Positions 36,797 through 45,523 of a stretch of 64,000 nt of DNA are shown here, piece after piece. The DNA lies in NCBI GenBank assembly GCA_016183815.1, contig JACPDW010000016.1, forward strand, positions 1 to 64,000, read 5' to 3'. A model generated the notes under the pieces. That model made no database searches. It worked only from the letters and a program-made list of their open reading frames with translations, and was not told the DNA's origin. The position numbers were made by a program, and so were the translations under genes. Each line of letters starts with the position of its first letter. Position 1 is the first letter of the stretch. The DNA is from Flavobacteriia bacterium (GTDB taxonomy: Bacteria > Bacteroidota > Bacteroidia > Flavobacteriales_D > Crocinitomicaceae).

Positions 36797-39077
36797 TTTT
36801 AAGTTTGTCGATACTTAAAAGAATGGTTTCGTGGGTTGCAGGAATTTTAAATTCAGGTTCAACTTGATGATTTTTAATTGAAGAAATAGCATCTTTTATC
36901 GCCAACCAAGTAGATAATCCGTACATAAATGGTGGTTCGGCAACGGCTTTACTTTTTCGTATCGCCAAAGGATTATCAACTTCTTTTAATAATTCTACTC
37001 TAAAATCTAATGGAATATCTTGAATAGAAGGTATTTTATAGGTATCTGGTGAATAATTCAACAAACGACCTTTAGAATCGTATTTACACTCTTCTGTTGT
37101 GCACCAGCCAAGTCCTTGTATATAAGCTCCTTGTATCTGTCCGATATCAATATTTGGATTAATAGACTTTCCACAATCGTGTAAAATATCAGTACGTAAA
37201 ACTTTTACATACCCGGTTAAGACGTCGAGTTGAACCTCACTTACACACATACCATAAGTAAAATAATTAAATGGTTTCCCCCAACCTTTAATTTTATCCC
37301 AACCAATATCAGGAGTTTGATAAAAACCACTTGCACTTAAGTGCATTCTTTTTAAATATGCTTCTTGAATCAATTTTTTAAATTCAATTTTTTTAGCTTT
37401 ATTTGAAAGTATTCCTACGTAATTATTTTCGAATACTATTTCATCATTTGTATTTAAAAGTTCTTTCGCTAAAGGGATTAATCTGTCCTTAATTTGATCT
37501 AAAGCATTTTTAACAGCCATTCCGTTTAAATCTGTACCTGAAGAGGCTGCTGTAGCTGAAGTGTTTGCTACTTTTGAGGTGTTTGTGGCACCAACTTTAA
37601 TGAAATCCATACTTAAACCCAATTCCATCGAAGCAATTTGAGCAATTTTTGTATGTAAACCTTGACCCATTTCTGTTCCTCCATGACTAATCAAAACAGA
37701 GCCGTCTGTATAAACATGAATTAATGCTCCTGCTTGGTTTAAATGTGTAGTTGTAAAAGAAATTCCAAATTTCACTGGAGTTAATGCAATTCCCTTTTTG
37801 TAAAATTCATTGGAATTATTAAAATTTTCAATCTCTTTTTTTCTATTGAAATAATCAGAACTTTTAATCAACTGATCATAAATCTTATGCAAATGATTGT
37901 ATTCAACTTTTTGTCCGTAATGTGTTACGTTTTTAGCATCTTCTTCATAAAAATTAATTTTCCTAACTAATGCTGAATCAATTTTTAGTTTTCTAGCTAT
38001 TTGATCGAGTATAAACTCAATACAAGCTACACCTTGCGGACCTCCAAATCCTCTAAAAGCAGTATTAGATGGTAAATTTGTCTTATAAGCCCTACCTTCG
38101 ATATGAACATGAGGAATAAAATACGCATTGTCGTTATGTAACATAGCTCTTTCTAAAATAGCGAAAGATAAGTCTGTAGCACATCCCGCATCGGTATGTT
38201 GAATTACATTCAAATAAACTAAGCTACCATCTGATTGATAACCTACTTCATAATCAAAAATAAAGGGATGTCTTTTCCCTGTAATTTTTTGATCATCGTC
38301 TCTTGACAGTCTTAATTTGACAGGTTTTTTGCAATGAAAAGCCAACAGACTAGACCAAGCAGCTAACCAATTGGCTTGAGTTTCTTTACCACCAAAAGCA
38401 CCTCCCATTCTTTTGGTTTCTATGGTGATTTGATTTTTATTTATCCCTAAAACTTCAGCGACAATTGCTTGTGTCTCAGAAGGATGTTGAGTAGAGCTAT
38501 AGACCAACATTTCATCGTCTTCACTAGGAACAGCAAGTGAAATTTGAGTTTCTAAGTACCAATGTTCTTGAGCCCCTGTTTCTAATTGTCCAATTAAATG
38601 ATGTTTTGCTTGTTTTTTACCTAAGTCGATGTCCCCTCTATTCATTGAACGAACACTTCCAATCAAAGAATTTTTATTAATTGCATCTTTAAGAGAAAGA
38701 ACAGATTCCAATTCCTCGTAATCGATTGTAATCAATTTTGATGCTTCGATAGCAATTTTTTCCGTTGTTGCTGCTATTAAAACCACTGCTTGACCAATAC
38801 ATTCCACTTTATCGCTTGCTAAACATACTTCATCGTGAATAACAGGCCCCATTTGATTAACTCCAGGGATATCCTTTGAAGTTAACACACAATGCACTCC
38901 ATGCAAATTTTTGGCATTATGTGTATGAATAGCTTTTATTTTAGCATGAGGTACATTACTGTAAACCACTCGTGCATGGAGCAAATTATCATTCAATAAA
39001 ATGTCGTCAATAAAAATTGATTTTCCAGAGACATGTTTTTTTATACTATCGTGAAGAACAGAAATAGAATTTTTCAT
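36786..39077 (-). CDS. xdhB: Xanthine dehydrogenase, molybdopterin-binding subunit
   Basis: 763 residues from the ATG at 39077, one base after the stop of the upstream subunit gene; the longer frame to 39128 would overlap that gene by 50 bp. Domain order matches the large subunit: substrate-channel domain (SGKSIFIDDILLNDNLLHARVVYS), then the Mo-cofactor domains with RMGGAFGGKE, FRGFGGPQGV and GGTEMGQGLHTKIAQ. The catalytic Glu lies in KAVAEPPFMYGLS. The enzyme oxidises hypoxanthine and xanthine to uric acid. The maturation gene xdhC is not in the neighbourhood. Guanine deaminase, which supplies xanthine, is found 9 kb downstream. Confidence 0.9.
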   Translation of the reverse strand: MKNSISVLHDSIKKHVSGKSIFIDDILLNDNLLHARVVYSNVPHAKIKAIHTHNAKNLHGVHCVLTSKDIPGVNQMGPVIHDEVCLASDKVECIGQAVVLIAATTEKIAIEASKLITIDYEELESVLSLKDAINKNSLIGSVRSMNRGDIDLGKKQAKHHLIGQLETGAQEHWYLETQISLAVPSEDDEMLVYSSTQHPSETQAIVAEVLGINKNQITIETKRMGGAFGGKETQANWLAAWSSLLAFHCKKPVKLRLSRDDDQKITGKRHPFIFDYEVGYQSDGSLVYLNVIQHTDAGCATDLSFAILERAMLHNDNAYFIPHVHIEGRAYKTNLPSNTAFRGFGGPQGVACIEFILDQIARKLKIDSALVRKINFYEEDAKNVTHYGQKVEYNHLHKIYDQLIKSSDYFNRKKEIENFNNSNEFYKKGIALTPVKFGISFTTTHLNQAGALIHVYTDGSVLISHGGTEMGQGLHTKIAQIASMELGLSMDFIKVGATNTSKVANTSATAASSGTDLNGMAVKNALDQIKDRLIPLAKELLNTNDEIVFENNYVGILSNKAKKIEFKKLIQEAYLKRMHLSASGFYQTPDIGWDKIKGWGKPFNYFTYGMCVSEVQLDVLTGYVKVLRTDILHDCGKSINPNIDIGQIQGAYIQGLGWCTTEECKYDSKGRLLNYSPDTYKIPSIQDIPLDFRVELLKEVDNPLAIRKSKAVAEPPFMYGLSTWLAIKDAISSIKNHQVEPEFKIPATHETILLSIDKLKNEI

Positions 39078-39078
39078 A

Positions 39079-40512
39079 TTATACAATATTTTCAGACCAA
39101 AATTTAAGTAAAAGATTTTTAGCTGCAATCATCCTAAATTCAGCACTTGAACGTGCATCAGAAATAGGGTTAAAAATATCGTCTAACAAAAGTTGAGCTT
39201 GTTCGATATTATTTCTTTCCCAAGTTTTCCCTATTAAAAAATTTTCTATTAGATGGACTCTTATAGCCACTGCATCCATTCCCCCAAAACAAATTTTAAT
39301 ATTTTCAACTAAAATTCCATTAAGTTTTAATTCAAAAGCAGCACTTAGCGTTGAAATATCCATGTCTTTTCTTTTGGAAACCTTATAAAATTGATGTATC
39401 ACTCCTATTTTTGGTACTGGAATGTGTATTTTAGTAATCAATTCGTTTTGATTGCGGAGTGTTTTTCGGTATCCAAGTACATAATCGTTTATGTTAACCA
39501 AACGATCTGATTTAATAGATTGTAATTTCAATTCTGCTTCTAAAACCATTAAAACAGGTAATAAATCGCTAATTGGCGAGCTTGATCCCACATTTCCTCC
39601 AATCGTACCCATTTCTCTTATCTGTTTAGAAGCAAACACAGTGAGGTTTTGAAACAAAATGGGCAAACGATTTTCACTAAAATTTTTTAATTTTTCTAAG
39701 CTCACGCCAGCTCCAATTTTAATCCATTCATCTGATAAGACTAACTTTTTCAACTCATTAACAGAAGAAATGTCTAAAATTCGTTGCAAATGTTCATGTC
39801 TTTTAGTTACAGCTAAAGAAACATCGGTTGAACCGTTTAGGATTAGAGTATCGGGATATTTATCTAAATAGAGGAGGGCTTCTTCTTTTTTGAAACATTT
39901 GAAATATTCTTGATTTAAATTCTTTATTACAATGGATTCTTTAGTGTTTATTGATTCCAAGAGTATTTTTTGTTCTTGTTCAAGCACTTCGATTTGTTGA
40001 TTTTTATTTTTAAAAACATCAGACAAACAAGCTTCAATAATAGATTGATATCCAGTGCATCTACATAAATTACCACTCAAAGCATCTTCAATTTTATTTC
40101 TATCAGCTTGAGAATCTTGTTGATGTAAGGCAAACATGGACATGGTAAAACCAGGAGTACAAAACCCACATTGACTACCATTGTGTGCTATAAGTGCCTC
40201 TTGAACAGGATGATATTGATCGGAATATAATGTTTCAATAAATTCCACTGTGTAAACAGATAAACCATGCAACATTGGTAAAAAAATCAAACAAGAATCT
40301 ACCGCTTTATATTGAAAAGAATTGTCAATAAATTCAGAAATTACAACAGTGCAAGCACCACAATCGCCTTCTGCACAACCCTCTTTCACACCTTTAAAAG
40401 GAGTGTTATTTCTTAGGTATTGAAGTAGGGTAGTGGTACTATTCAAATTTTCAGCAAATGTTAATTCCGTCAATTGATTGTTTAGAATAAATTGAATCTT
40501 GTTTTCTGTCAT
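39079..40512 (-). CDS. xdhA: Xanthine dehydrogenase, iron-sulfur and FAD subunit
   Basis: A 477-residue subunit. The [2Fe-2S] ferredoxin domain has GCAEGDCGACTVV; the second cluster is bound by CGFCTPGFTMSM and NLCRCTGYQSI. The FAD domain starts near 205 (LILNGSTDVSLAVTKR), with GTIGGNVGSSSPISD as the nucleotide site, and a CO dehydrogenase flavoprotein-type C-terminal domain follows. Electrons pass from the molybdenum site through both clusters to FAD and NAD. The gene is first in an operon with the Mo subunit (1-bp gap) and the membrane protein. I see no clear -7 box in the region upstream. Confidence 0.92.
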   Translation of the reverse strand: MTENKIQFILNNQLTELTFAENLNSTTTLLQYLRNNTPFKGVKEGCAEGDCGACTVVISEFIDNSFQYKAVDSCLIFLPMLHGLSVYTVEFIETLYSDQYHPVQEALIAHNGSQCGFCTPGFTMSMFALHQQDSQADRNKIEDALSGNLCRCTGYQSIIEACLSDVFKNKNQQIEVLEQEQKILLESINTKESIVIKNLNQEYFKCFKKEEALLYLDKYPDTLILNGSTDVSLAVTKRHEHLQRILDISSVNELKKLVLSDEWIKIGAGVSLEKLKNFSENRLPILFQNLTVFASKQIREMGTIGGNVGSSSPISDLLPVLMVLEAELKLQSIKSDRLVNINDYVLGYRKTLRNQNELITKIHIPVPKIGVIHQFYKVSKRKDMDISTLSAAFELKLNGILVENIKICFGGMDAVAIRVHLIENFLIGKTWERNNIEQAQLLLDDIFNPISDARSSAEFRMIAAKNLLLKFWSENIV

Positions 40513-41095
40513 AATGAATTCCGTTTATCTTTATTTTGAAAAAGGTAAAAGTAACAAAAAACAAATTATTTCAAATTATTTCAAAAAACTTTTTCCGTTA
40601 CGCTTTTTAAATTTAACCAAAAATAAGCATTAGAATTACTTTTTTGTTTAACAAAATCTAAATCAATGATTTACAAAATTGATAGATTTTTTAAAATGGG
40701 GTTAACTCTCATTTAATCATATAGTTCGTTTTCTAAAAAACTCCAAAAGATGAATTCGGGTTTAATTTGTTTTTCAAAGTACTATACTATTTTTTTAATA
40801 AACTCTACAAAAATCTGTGAATTTTTTCAGCGTAAATCTTCGGGAAAATTCACACTGATTTTTAATTATAAAAAATCTGATTTTTCCCTAATACATCTGA
40901 AATTTATAAACATGATAGTATTTATAGAAAAAAAATTATTATACTCTTTGAATTGTTATAAAATATTCTTATCATTGCAAATTAAATAAAACTAAAGGTT
41001 TGTATGTACAACAAAAGTTGCTATTATAACCTTTGTTAAGGTTTTAAGAGAGTTATTGGTCAGCTTAAAAGACGACACATCAAATAATTAATAAT
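40513..41095. other. Gene-free stretch between xdhA and the accessory island
   Basis: About 580 bp of very AT-rich DNA. A 79-codon frame at 40750-40989 lacks any start signal or family likeness and I do not consider it a gene. Near the right end a perfect hairpin (AACCTT / AAGGTT, loop TGTT) lies at 41028-41043, about 55 bp ahead of the DUF4268 gene, and may be its operator. The sequence GTTATTGGTCAGCTT (41053 on) resembles the boundary strings seen before other island genes. Confidence 0.5.
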
Positions 41096-42028
41096 ATGGA
41101 ATTAGGAATATTAAAAACAGTTACACCAAGACAAAAATGGAATAACGAGGCAAGAGATTTTACTCCTTGGCTAGCGAATAACATATCAGAATTGAATAAA
41201 GCTCTTGGAATTGAACTTGAAGTTGAAAACACTGAGGTTAGTGTTGGACCTTATTCCGCAGATATTTTGGCAAAGGATACTGGCACAGATAATTATGTTG
41301 TCATTGAGAATCAATTAGAAAAAACAAATCATGACCATCTAGGTAAAGCAATTACATACGCTTCTGTGTTAGATGCTTCCATGATAATTTGGATAGCTAC
41401 TGAATTTACAGAAGAACATAAAAAATCATTGGATTGGCTTAATGACCATACAAATGATGAGATTTCATTTTATGGAGTGCAATTAGAATTGTGGCAAATT
41501 GACGAAAGCAAAGCTGCTTTGAGATTCAATGTGATTAGTAAACCAAATCAGGCTGTTAGACAAGCAGCAAGGTCGAAAGTAAATGAGGACTTATCTGATA
41601 AGCGAAAATTCCAATTTGACTTTTGGAGTAAGTTCAAAGAAAAATTAGCGAAGACAAAAAAGATTCCTTCGCTTCAAACTCCAAGACCTCAATATTGGTT
41701 TGACGTGACTTTAGGTAAATCATATATTCATATTTCAAATACTTGTAACACGGACGACAATACTGTTGGCGTGCGGATTTATATAGGAAATAAGATTGCC
41801 GATACAATGTTGCCATTTTTGGAGACTAAAAAAGAGGAAATAGAATCCTCAATCGGACAAAAACTAATATGGAATCCAAATCCAGACAATAGAGATAAAG
41901 TAATTTTCTTGCAACATACGACTGAATTTGAGGATGAAAAGAAGCTGGACGAGTCATTGAATTGGCTTGTTGATTATACAATAAAATTTAGAGAAACATT
42001 TTCAAAGATTATAAAACAAGCACCATGA
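41096..42028 (+). CDS. DUF4268 protein with a PD-(D/E)xK nuclease-like domain
   Basis: A 310-residue protein. Residues 1-150 look like a restriction-endonuclease fold: VGPYSADILAK supplies the Asp (D56) and VVIENQLEKTNHDHLG the E-N-Q motif (71-73), a known variant of the (D/E)xK catalytic strand. The C-terminal DUF4268 part starts near 165 (FWSKFKEKL). Such proteins occur as single genes in accessory DNA and are thought to be nucleases, possibly for defence; activity has not been shown here. It stands alone, followed by the first long direct repeat. A hairpin at 41028-41043 precedes it. Confidence 0.7.
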   Translation: MELGILKTVTPRQKWNNEARDFTPWLANNISELNKALGIELEVENTEVSVGPYSADILAKDTGTDNYVVIENQLEKTNHDHLGKAITYASVLDASMIIWIATEFTEEHKKSLDWLNDHTNDEISFYGVQLELWQIDESKAALRFNVISKPNQAVRQAARSKVNEDLSDKRKFQFDFWSKFKEKLAKTKKIPSLQTPRPQYWFDVTLGKSYIHISNTCNTDDNTVGVRIYIGNKIADTMLPFLETKKEEIESSIGQKLIWNPNPDNRDKVIFLQHTTEFEDEKKLDESLNWLVDYTIKFRETFSKIIKQAP

Positions 42029-42120
42029 AAACAAAAGCCGAACCTCTAACATTGTATATAAAACATTTGGCAGTCAGTGGATTATCGAGCGTTTCAACTC
42101 GTATCAAAAGTACTTTTAAC

Positions 42121-42552
42121 CCCTGTTCCGCTGGATTTGCAATCCTGCGGTTATTCCCACTTCGCTGCATTTGTAATGCTACGTTTTATTTCAAGATTAT
42201 TTTGTTCAATAGATTTCTAAAAAATGGTAGTAAAAATAAAAATTTTAGTGCCGAAGGATTGTAAATCCAACGTAGCTTAGTAGCTTTTTTAAGCTAATAA
42301 TACCATATACAATTATTAAATATCCCATAATTAAAAAGTATCCCCGAAAAAAAATCGGGATAATAATATACCGAAACAATATGTAAATAGACCAATTTTA
42401 TTGGACTATCTTGAATATGTATTCGGTACAAGAGCGGCTTTTTTTAAACTTGATACTTTGCTAAAAAGTACCAAAAATATTAATGAAAGTTGCTTAAAAT
42501 TAAAATATTTGCTTATTTTTGAGTTGAATTTAAATAAAAATTTTTAGACGAA
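42121..42552 (+). repeat. Long direct repeat, copy 1 (left of the R-M operon)
   Basis: About 432 bp that recur at 46804-47242 with only a few substitutions and small indels. Inside are a REP-like palindrome (CCGCTGGATT / AATCCTGCGG at 42128-42150), a second half-palindrome GGATTGTAAATCC, an imperfect C/G hairpin around CCCGA-A(n)-TCGGG, and a long imperfect palindrome (42368-42430) bounded by ACCGAA and TTCGGT. No transposase or recombinase is encoded. Confidence 0.9.
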
Positions 42553-42622
42553 CTGACGTTATGCCTCACTCTAAAACCAACCGCAAAAATCCAACATTCG
42601 ACAAAAATTAACAAAAAAAAAC

Positions 42623-42652
42623 TTGCTGAATTAAAAAAAATAGTTAAATTTG
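42623..42652 (+). promoter_or_regulatory. Promoter of the R-M operon
   Basis: TTG (42623-42625), a 19-nt spacer and TAAATTTG (42645-42652) fit the consensus exactly. The ATG of the controller gene is 32 nt downstream of the -7 box. Confidence 0.65.
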
Positions 42653-42666
42653 TCATTTAATGACAA
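42650..42666 (+). promoter_or_regulatory. Operator palindrome (C-box-like) of the R-M operon
   Basis: A perfect 17-bp palindrome, TTGTCATT-T-AATGACAA, overlaps the -7 box. It is flanked by a direct repeat GTTAAATTT (42643-42651 and 42667-42675). Controller proteins of R-M systems bind such sites to first activate and then repress their operon; the assignment to this protein is an inference from position. Confidence 0.65.
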
Positions 42667-42684
42667 GTTAAATTTTACAAGCAA

Positions 42685-43011
42685 ATGAAAGCAACTTTTG
42701 GAGAATACATCAGACAATTAAGAACAAATAAAGGTTTGACTTTGACTGAACTTGCGGCATTGCTAAAACTAGATTCTGCTAATTTGAGTAAAATTGAAAA
42801 TGGCAAACGTGAATTTGACGAAAAACGTTTAGACAAATTAGCAAATGCTTTCGAACTTGACTTTGAAAAATTGAAAGTAGAATATTTTGGCGACCAATTT
42901 GCTAAAAAAATGTATGCTTACAATTGTTCATCTGAAACATTAATGGTTGTAGAAGAAAAAGTAAATTACTTAAAAAGTATAAATGTTAAACAAGCCGAAA
43001 TAAAATTCTAA
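42685..43011 (+). CDS. XRE-family controller (C) protein of the R-M system
   Basis: A 108-residue helix-turn-helix regulator. The HTH spans about 14-45 (KGLTLTELAALLKLDSANLSKIENGKRE is the family pattern in two pieces: LTLTELAALLKLD and SANLSKIENGKR). A short C-terminal extension follows. It is first in the operon, 4 bp before the methyltransferase gene. Its promoter carries a palindrome over the -7 box. In known systems such proteins delay endonuclease expression until DNA is methylated; here the order C-M-R in one transcript would serve the same purpose. Confidence 0.8.
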   Translation: MKATFGEYIRQLRTNKGLTLTELAALLKLDSANLSKIENGKREFDEKRLDKLANAFELDFEKLKVEYFGDQFAKKMYAYNCSSETLMVVEEKVNYLKSINVKQAEIKF

Positions 43012-43015
43012 AACT

Positions 43016-45523
43016 ATGAACAAACCATTGACATACATTAGTTTATTCAGCAGTGCAGGAGTTGGATGTTACGGCTTCAAACAAAACGGTTTTGAATGCA
43101 TTGCGACAAATGAAATTTTAACAAAACGCTTGAAAATACAAGCATTTAATAACAAATGCAAGTATGAAACAGGCTATTTAGACGGAGATATTTCAACAAA
43201 AGAAATAAAAAACAAACTTTTTGCTGAAATCAAAAAATGGCAAACTGAACATAAAATTTCAGAGCCTGATGTCATTGTGGCTACGCCACCTTGTCAAGGA
43301 ATGTCTGTTGCTAATCACAAAAAAAATCAAGAGCTAACAAGAAATTCTCTGGTTGTAGAATCAATAAAAATAACAAAAGAAGTAAATCCAAAATTCTTCA
43401 TTTTTGAAAATGTAAGAGCATTTTTAAACACAACTTGTACAGATGTTGACGGTAACGAAAAAACGATAGAAGAAGCCATAAAACTTAATTTAGGTGGACA
43501 TTACAATATACTTTTCAAGGTTGTAAACTTCAAAGATTATGGTTCACATTCAAGTAGAACAAGAACGCTTGTAATTGGTGTTCGTAAAGATTTACAAAAC
43601 ATTAGTCCTTTTGATATTTTCCCCGAGAAACATAAGCCGAAAACATTACGCAAACTTTTTATAGGTTTAGAAGAATTAAACGAAATGGGGAAAATATCGG
43701 AAACCGATATTTTCCATTCGTTCCGAGAGTATAATATAAATATGTTACCTTGGATTGAAACTCTAAAAGAAGGACAATCCGCATTTCAAAATACTGAAGA
43801 AAATAGAATTCCTCATCAAATAAAAGATGAAAAAATTGTTTTTAATGAAAGTAAAAACGGAGATAAATATGCTCGTTGGTATTGGGATAAAGAAGGTCCT
43901 TGCGTACATACAAGGAACGATATTTTATCAAGTCAAAATACTGTTCACCCAGCAGAAAACAGAGTTTTCAGCATTAGAGAGCTAATGTTGATGATGAGTA
44001 TTCCAGAAAATTTTCAATGGACAAATACTTCAATTGAAAAGTTGAATAATTTAAGTTTTCTTGAAAAGAAAATGTTTTTGAAAAAAGAAGAATTGAACAT
44101 CAGACATTGTATTGGTGAATCAGTTCCTACTGGCGTTTTTGCAAATATTGCAAAAAGGATTAAAGATGTATTAAATCAAAAAGTACTTTCAACAACTGAA
44201 ATAAATAACATCATTAAAAAAGAAGAATTGAGTAAAATTGAAAATTTACTTTCTTTTATTAATGAAGATTTTGAAAAATCAGGACTTGAAAATATATATC
44301 AAATTGCAGAATACGCAAATTCAAGCAGACAAGAAAATTCAGCATTTTTCACACGAAAAGATATTGCTTTTTCGGTTGTTAAAGACTTGCCTGAACTAAA
44401 AGGAAAAAAGAAAATTAGAATTTTAGAACCTTCAGTTGGTATTGGTAATTTCATTCCTTTGTTGATAGAGAAATACAAAGATAAAGACGAAGTAATTTTT
44501 GACCTTGTTGATATTGATAACAATTCCTTTGTTGTTCTGAAAAATATTTTGGATAAATTAAAATTGTCTAAAAAGTTTAAATTTAATTTTATCAATGCTG
44601 ATTTTTTGACTTATAATTTTAATACAAAATATGATATTGTTGTAGGTAATCCACCATACAAAAAACTTACAAACAGTCAAGAATTATTATCGCTTTATAA
44701 ATTCAATGCAAGAAATAACGAAACAAATAACTTGTTTTCTTTTTTCATTGAAAAAGCCATTTCATTAGGAAACTTCGTTTCCTTAATAGTTCCAAAAAGT
44801 CTTATTAATTCACCTGAATTTAATATTACAAGAGATATTTTGAATGAGAAAAATCTATTGAAAATTTGTGATTATGGAGAAAAAGGGTTTAAAGGTGTAA
44901 AAATTGAAACGATAAGTTTCTTACTTGAAACTTCATCAAAAAAGCAAACTGAAAACATTTTGATTGAAAGTTATATTACTGAAACGTTTGAAGTGAAACC
45001 AAAAGAATATTTATTTTCTAATAGATTTCCTTATTGGTTGATTTATCGAAATGAAGAATTTGACCAAATTTCAGAAAAAATGAAATTCGATATTTTCAAT
45101 AGTTTCAGAGATAGGCAAATCACAAAACAAATCACGAAAGAAAACGGAATATTTAGAGTTTTAAAATCTCGAAATGTTGGTAATAATGAGGTTAAAGAAT
45201 TGGAAAATTACGATTGTTATATTGACGATACAGAAAATTTGGCTGTCGCCAAATTTCTTAATCGTGATGATGTGGTAATGATTCCCAACCTTACTTATTA
45301 TCCAAGGGCAAGTTTTTTACCAAAGAACACAATTACAGATGGTTCAGTAGCATTATTGACTTTGAAAAATGGAAGCCGACTTCCGACTGAAAAAGATTTA
45401 GAATATTACGGCTCTAAAGAATTTGAAAAGTTCTATAGAGTTGCTCGTAATTATGGTACACGTTCATTAAACATTGACAATAATTCCGTATTTTTCTTCG
45501 GACTTTTAAAAGAAATTGAATAG
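43016..45523 (+). CDS. Fused DNA methyltransferase: m5C domain plus m6A domain
   Basis: An 835-residue polypeptide with two complete methyltransferase domains. Residues 1-390 are a cytosine-C5 enzyme: LFSSAGVG (motif I), PPCQG with the nucleophile Cys93 (motif IV), ENVRAF (VI), SRTRTLVIGV (VIII) and IGESVPTG (X). Residues 440-835 are an adenine-N6 enzyme with EPSVGIGNF (motif I, 471-479) and NPPY (545-548), then a target-recognition region. Paired m5C and m6A modification is known for type IIS systems with asymmetric sites, such as Eco31I, Alw26I and Esp3I, one domain for each strand. The recognition sequence cannot be deduced. No gap separates it from the endonuclease gene. Confidence 0.87.
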   Translation: MNKPLTYISLFSSAGVGCYGFKQNGFECIATNEILTKRLKIQAFNNKCKYETGYLDGDISTKEIKNKLFAEIKKWQTEHKISEPDVIVATPPCQGMSVANHKKNQELTRNSLVVESIKITKEVNPKFFIFENVRAFLNTTCTDVDGNEKTIEEAIKLNLGGHYNILFKVVNFKDYGSHSSRTRTLVIGVRKDLQNISPFDIFPEKHKPKTLRKLFIGLEELNEMGKISETDIFHSFREYNINMLPWIETLKEGQSAFQNTEENRIPHQIKDEKIVFNESKNGDKYARWYWDKEGPCVHTRNDILSSQNTVHPAENRVFSIRELMLMMSIPENFQWTNTSIEKLNNLSFLEKKMFLKKEELNIRHCIGESVPTGVFANIAKRIKDVLNQKVLSTTEINNIIKKEELSKIENLLSFINEDFEKSGLENIYQIAEYANSSRQENSAFFTRKDIAFSVVKDLPELKGKKKIRILEPSVGIGNFIPLLIEKYKDKDEVIFDLVDIDNNSFVVLKNILDKLKLSKKFKFNFINADFLTYNFNTKYDIVVGNPPYKKLTNSQELLSLYKFNARNNETNNLFSFFIEKAISLGNFVSLIVPKSLINSPEFNITRDILNEKNLLKICDYGEKGFKGVKIETISFLLETSSKKQTENILIESYITETFEVKPKEYLFSNRFPYWLIYRNEEFDQISEKMKFDIFNSFRDRQITKQITKENGIFRVLKSRNVGNNEVKELENYDCYIDDTENLAVAKFLNRDDVVMIPNLTYYPRASFLPKNTITDGSVALLTLKNGSRLPTEKDLEYYGSKEFEKFYRVARNYGTRSLNIDNNSVFFFGLLKEIE

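Larger units (their letters stand above)
42029..42684. other. Intergenic region with long repeat copy 1 and the R-M promoter
   Basis: From left to right: a boundary string (CTCTAACATT at 42042), the first copy of the long direct repeat (42121-42552), the string GTTATGCC (42559), and the promoter and operator of the controller gene. A 79-codon frame at 42025-42264 runs through the repeat and is very likely spurious. Confidence 0.6.

Noticed and set aside
40750-40989. 79-codon frame as a gene
   Set aside because: No start signal, unlikely composition (Phe, Ile, Lys, Ser stretches from AT-rich DNA) and no neighbour context.
42025-42264. 79-codon frame as a gene
   Set aside because: It runs through the REP-like head of the long repeat; the second repeat copy does not keep the frame's start.
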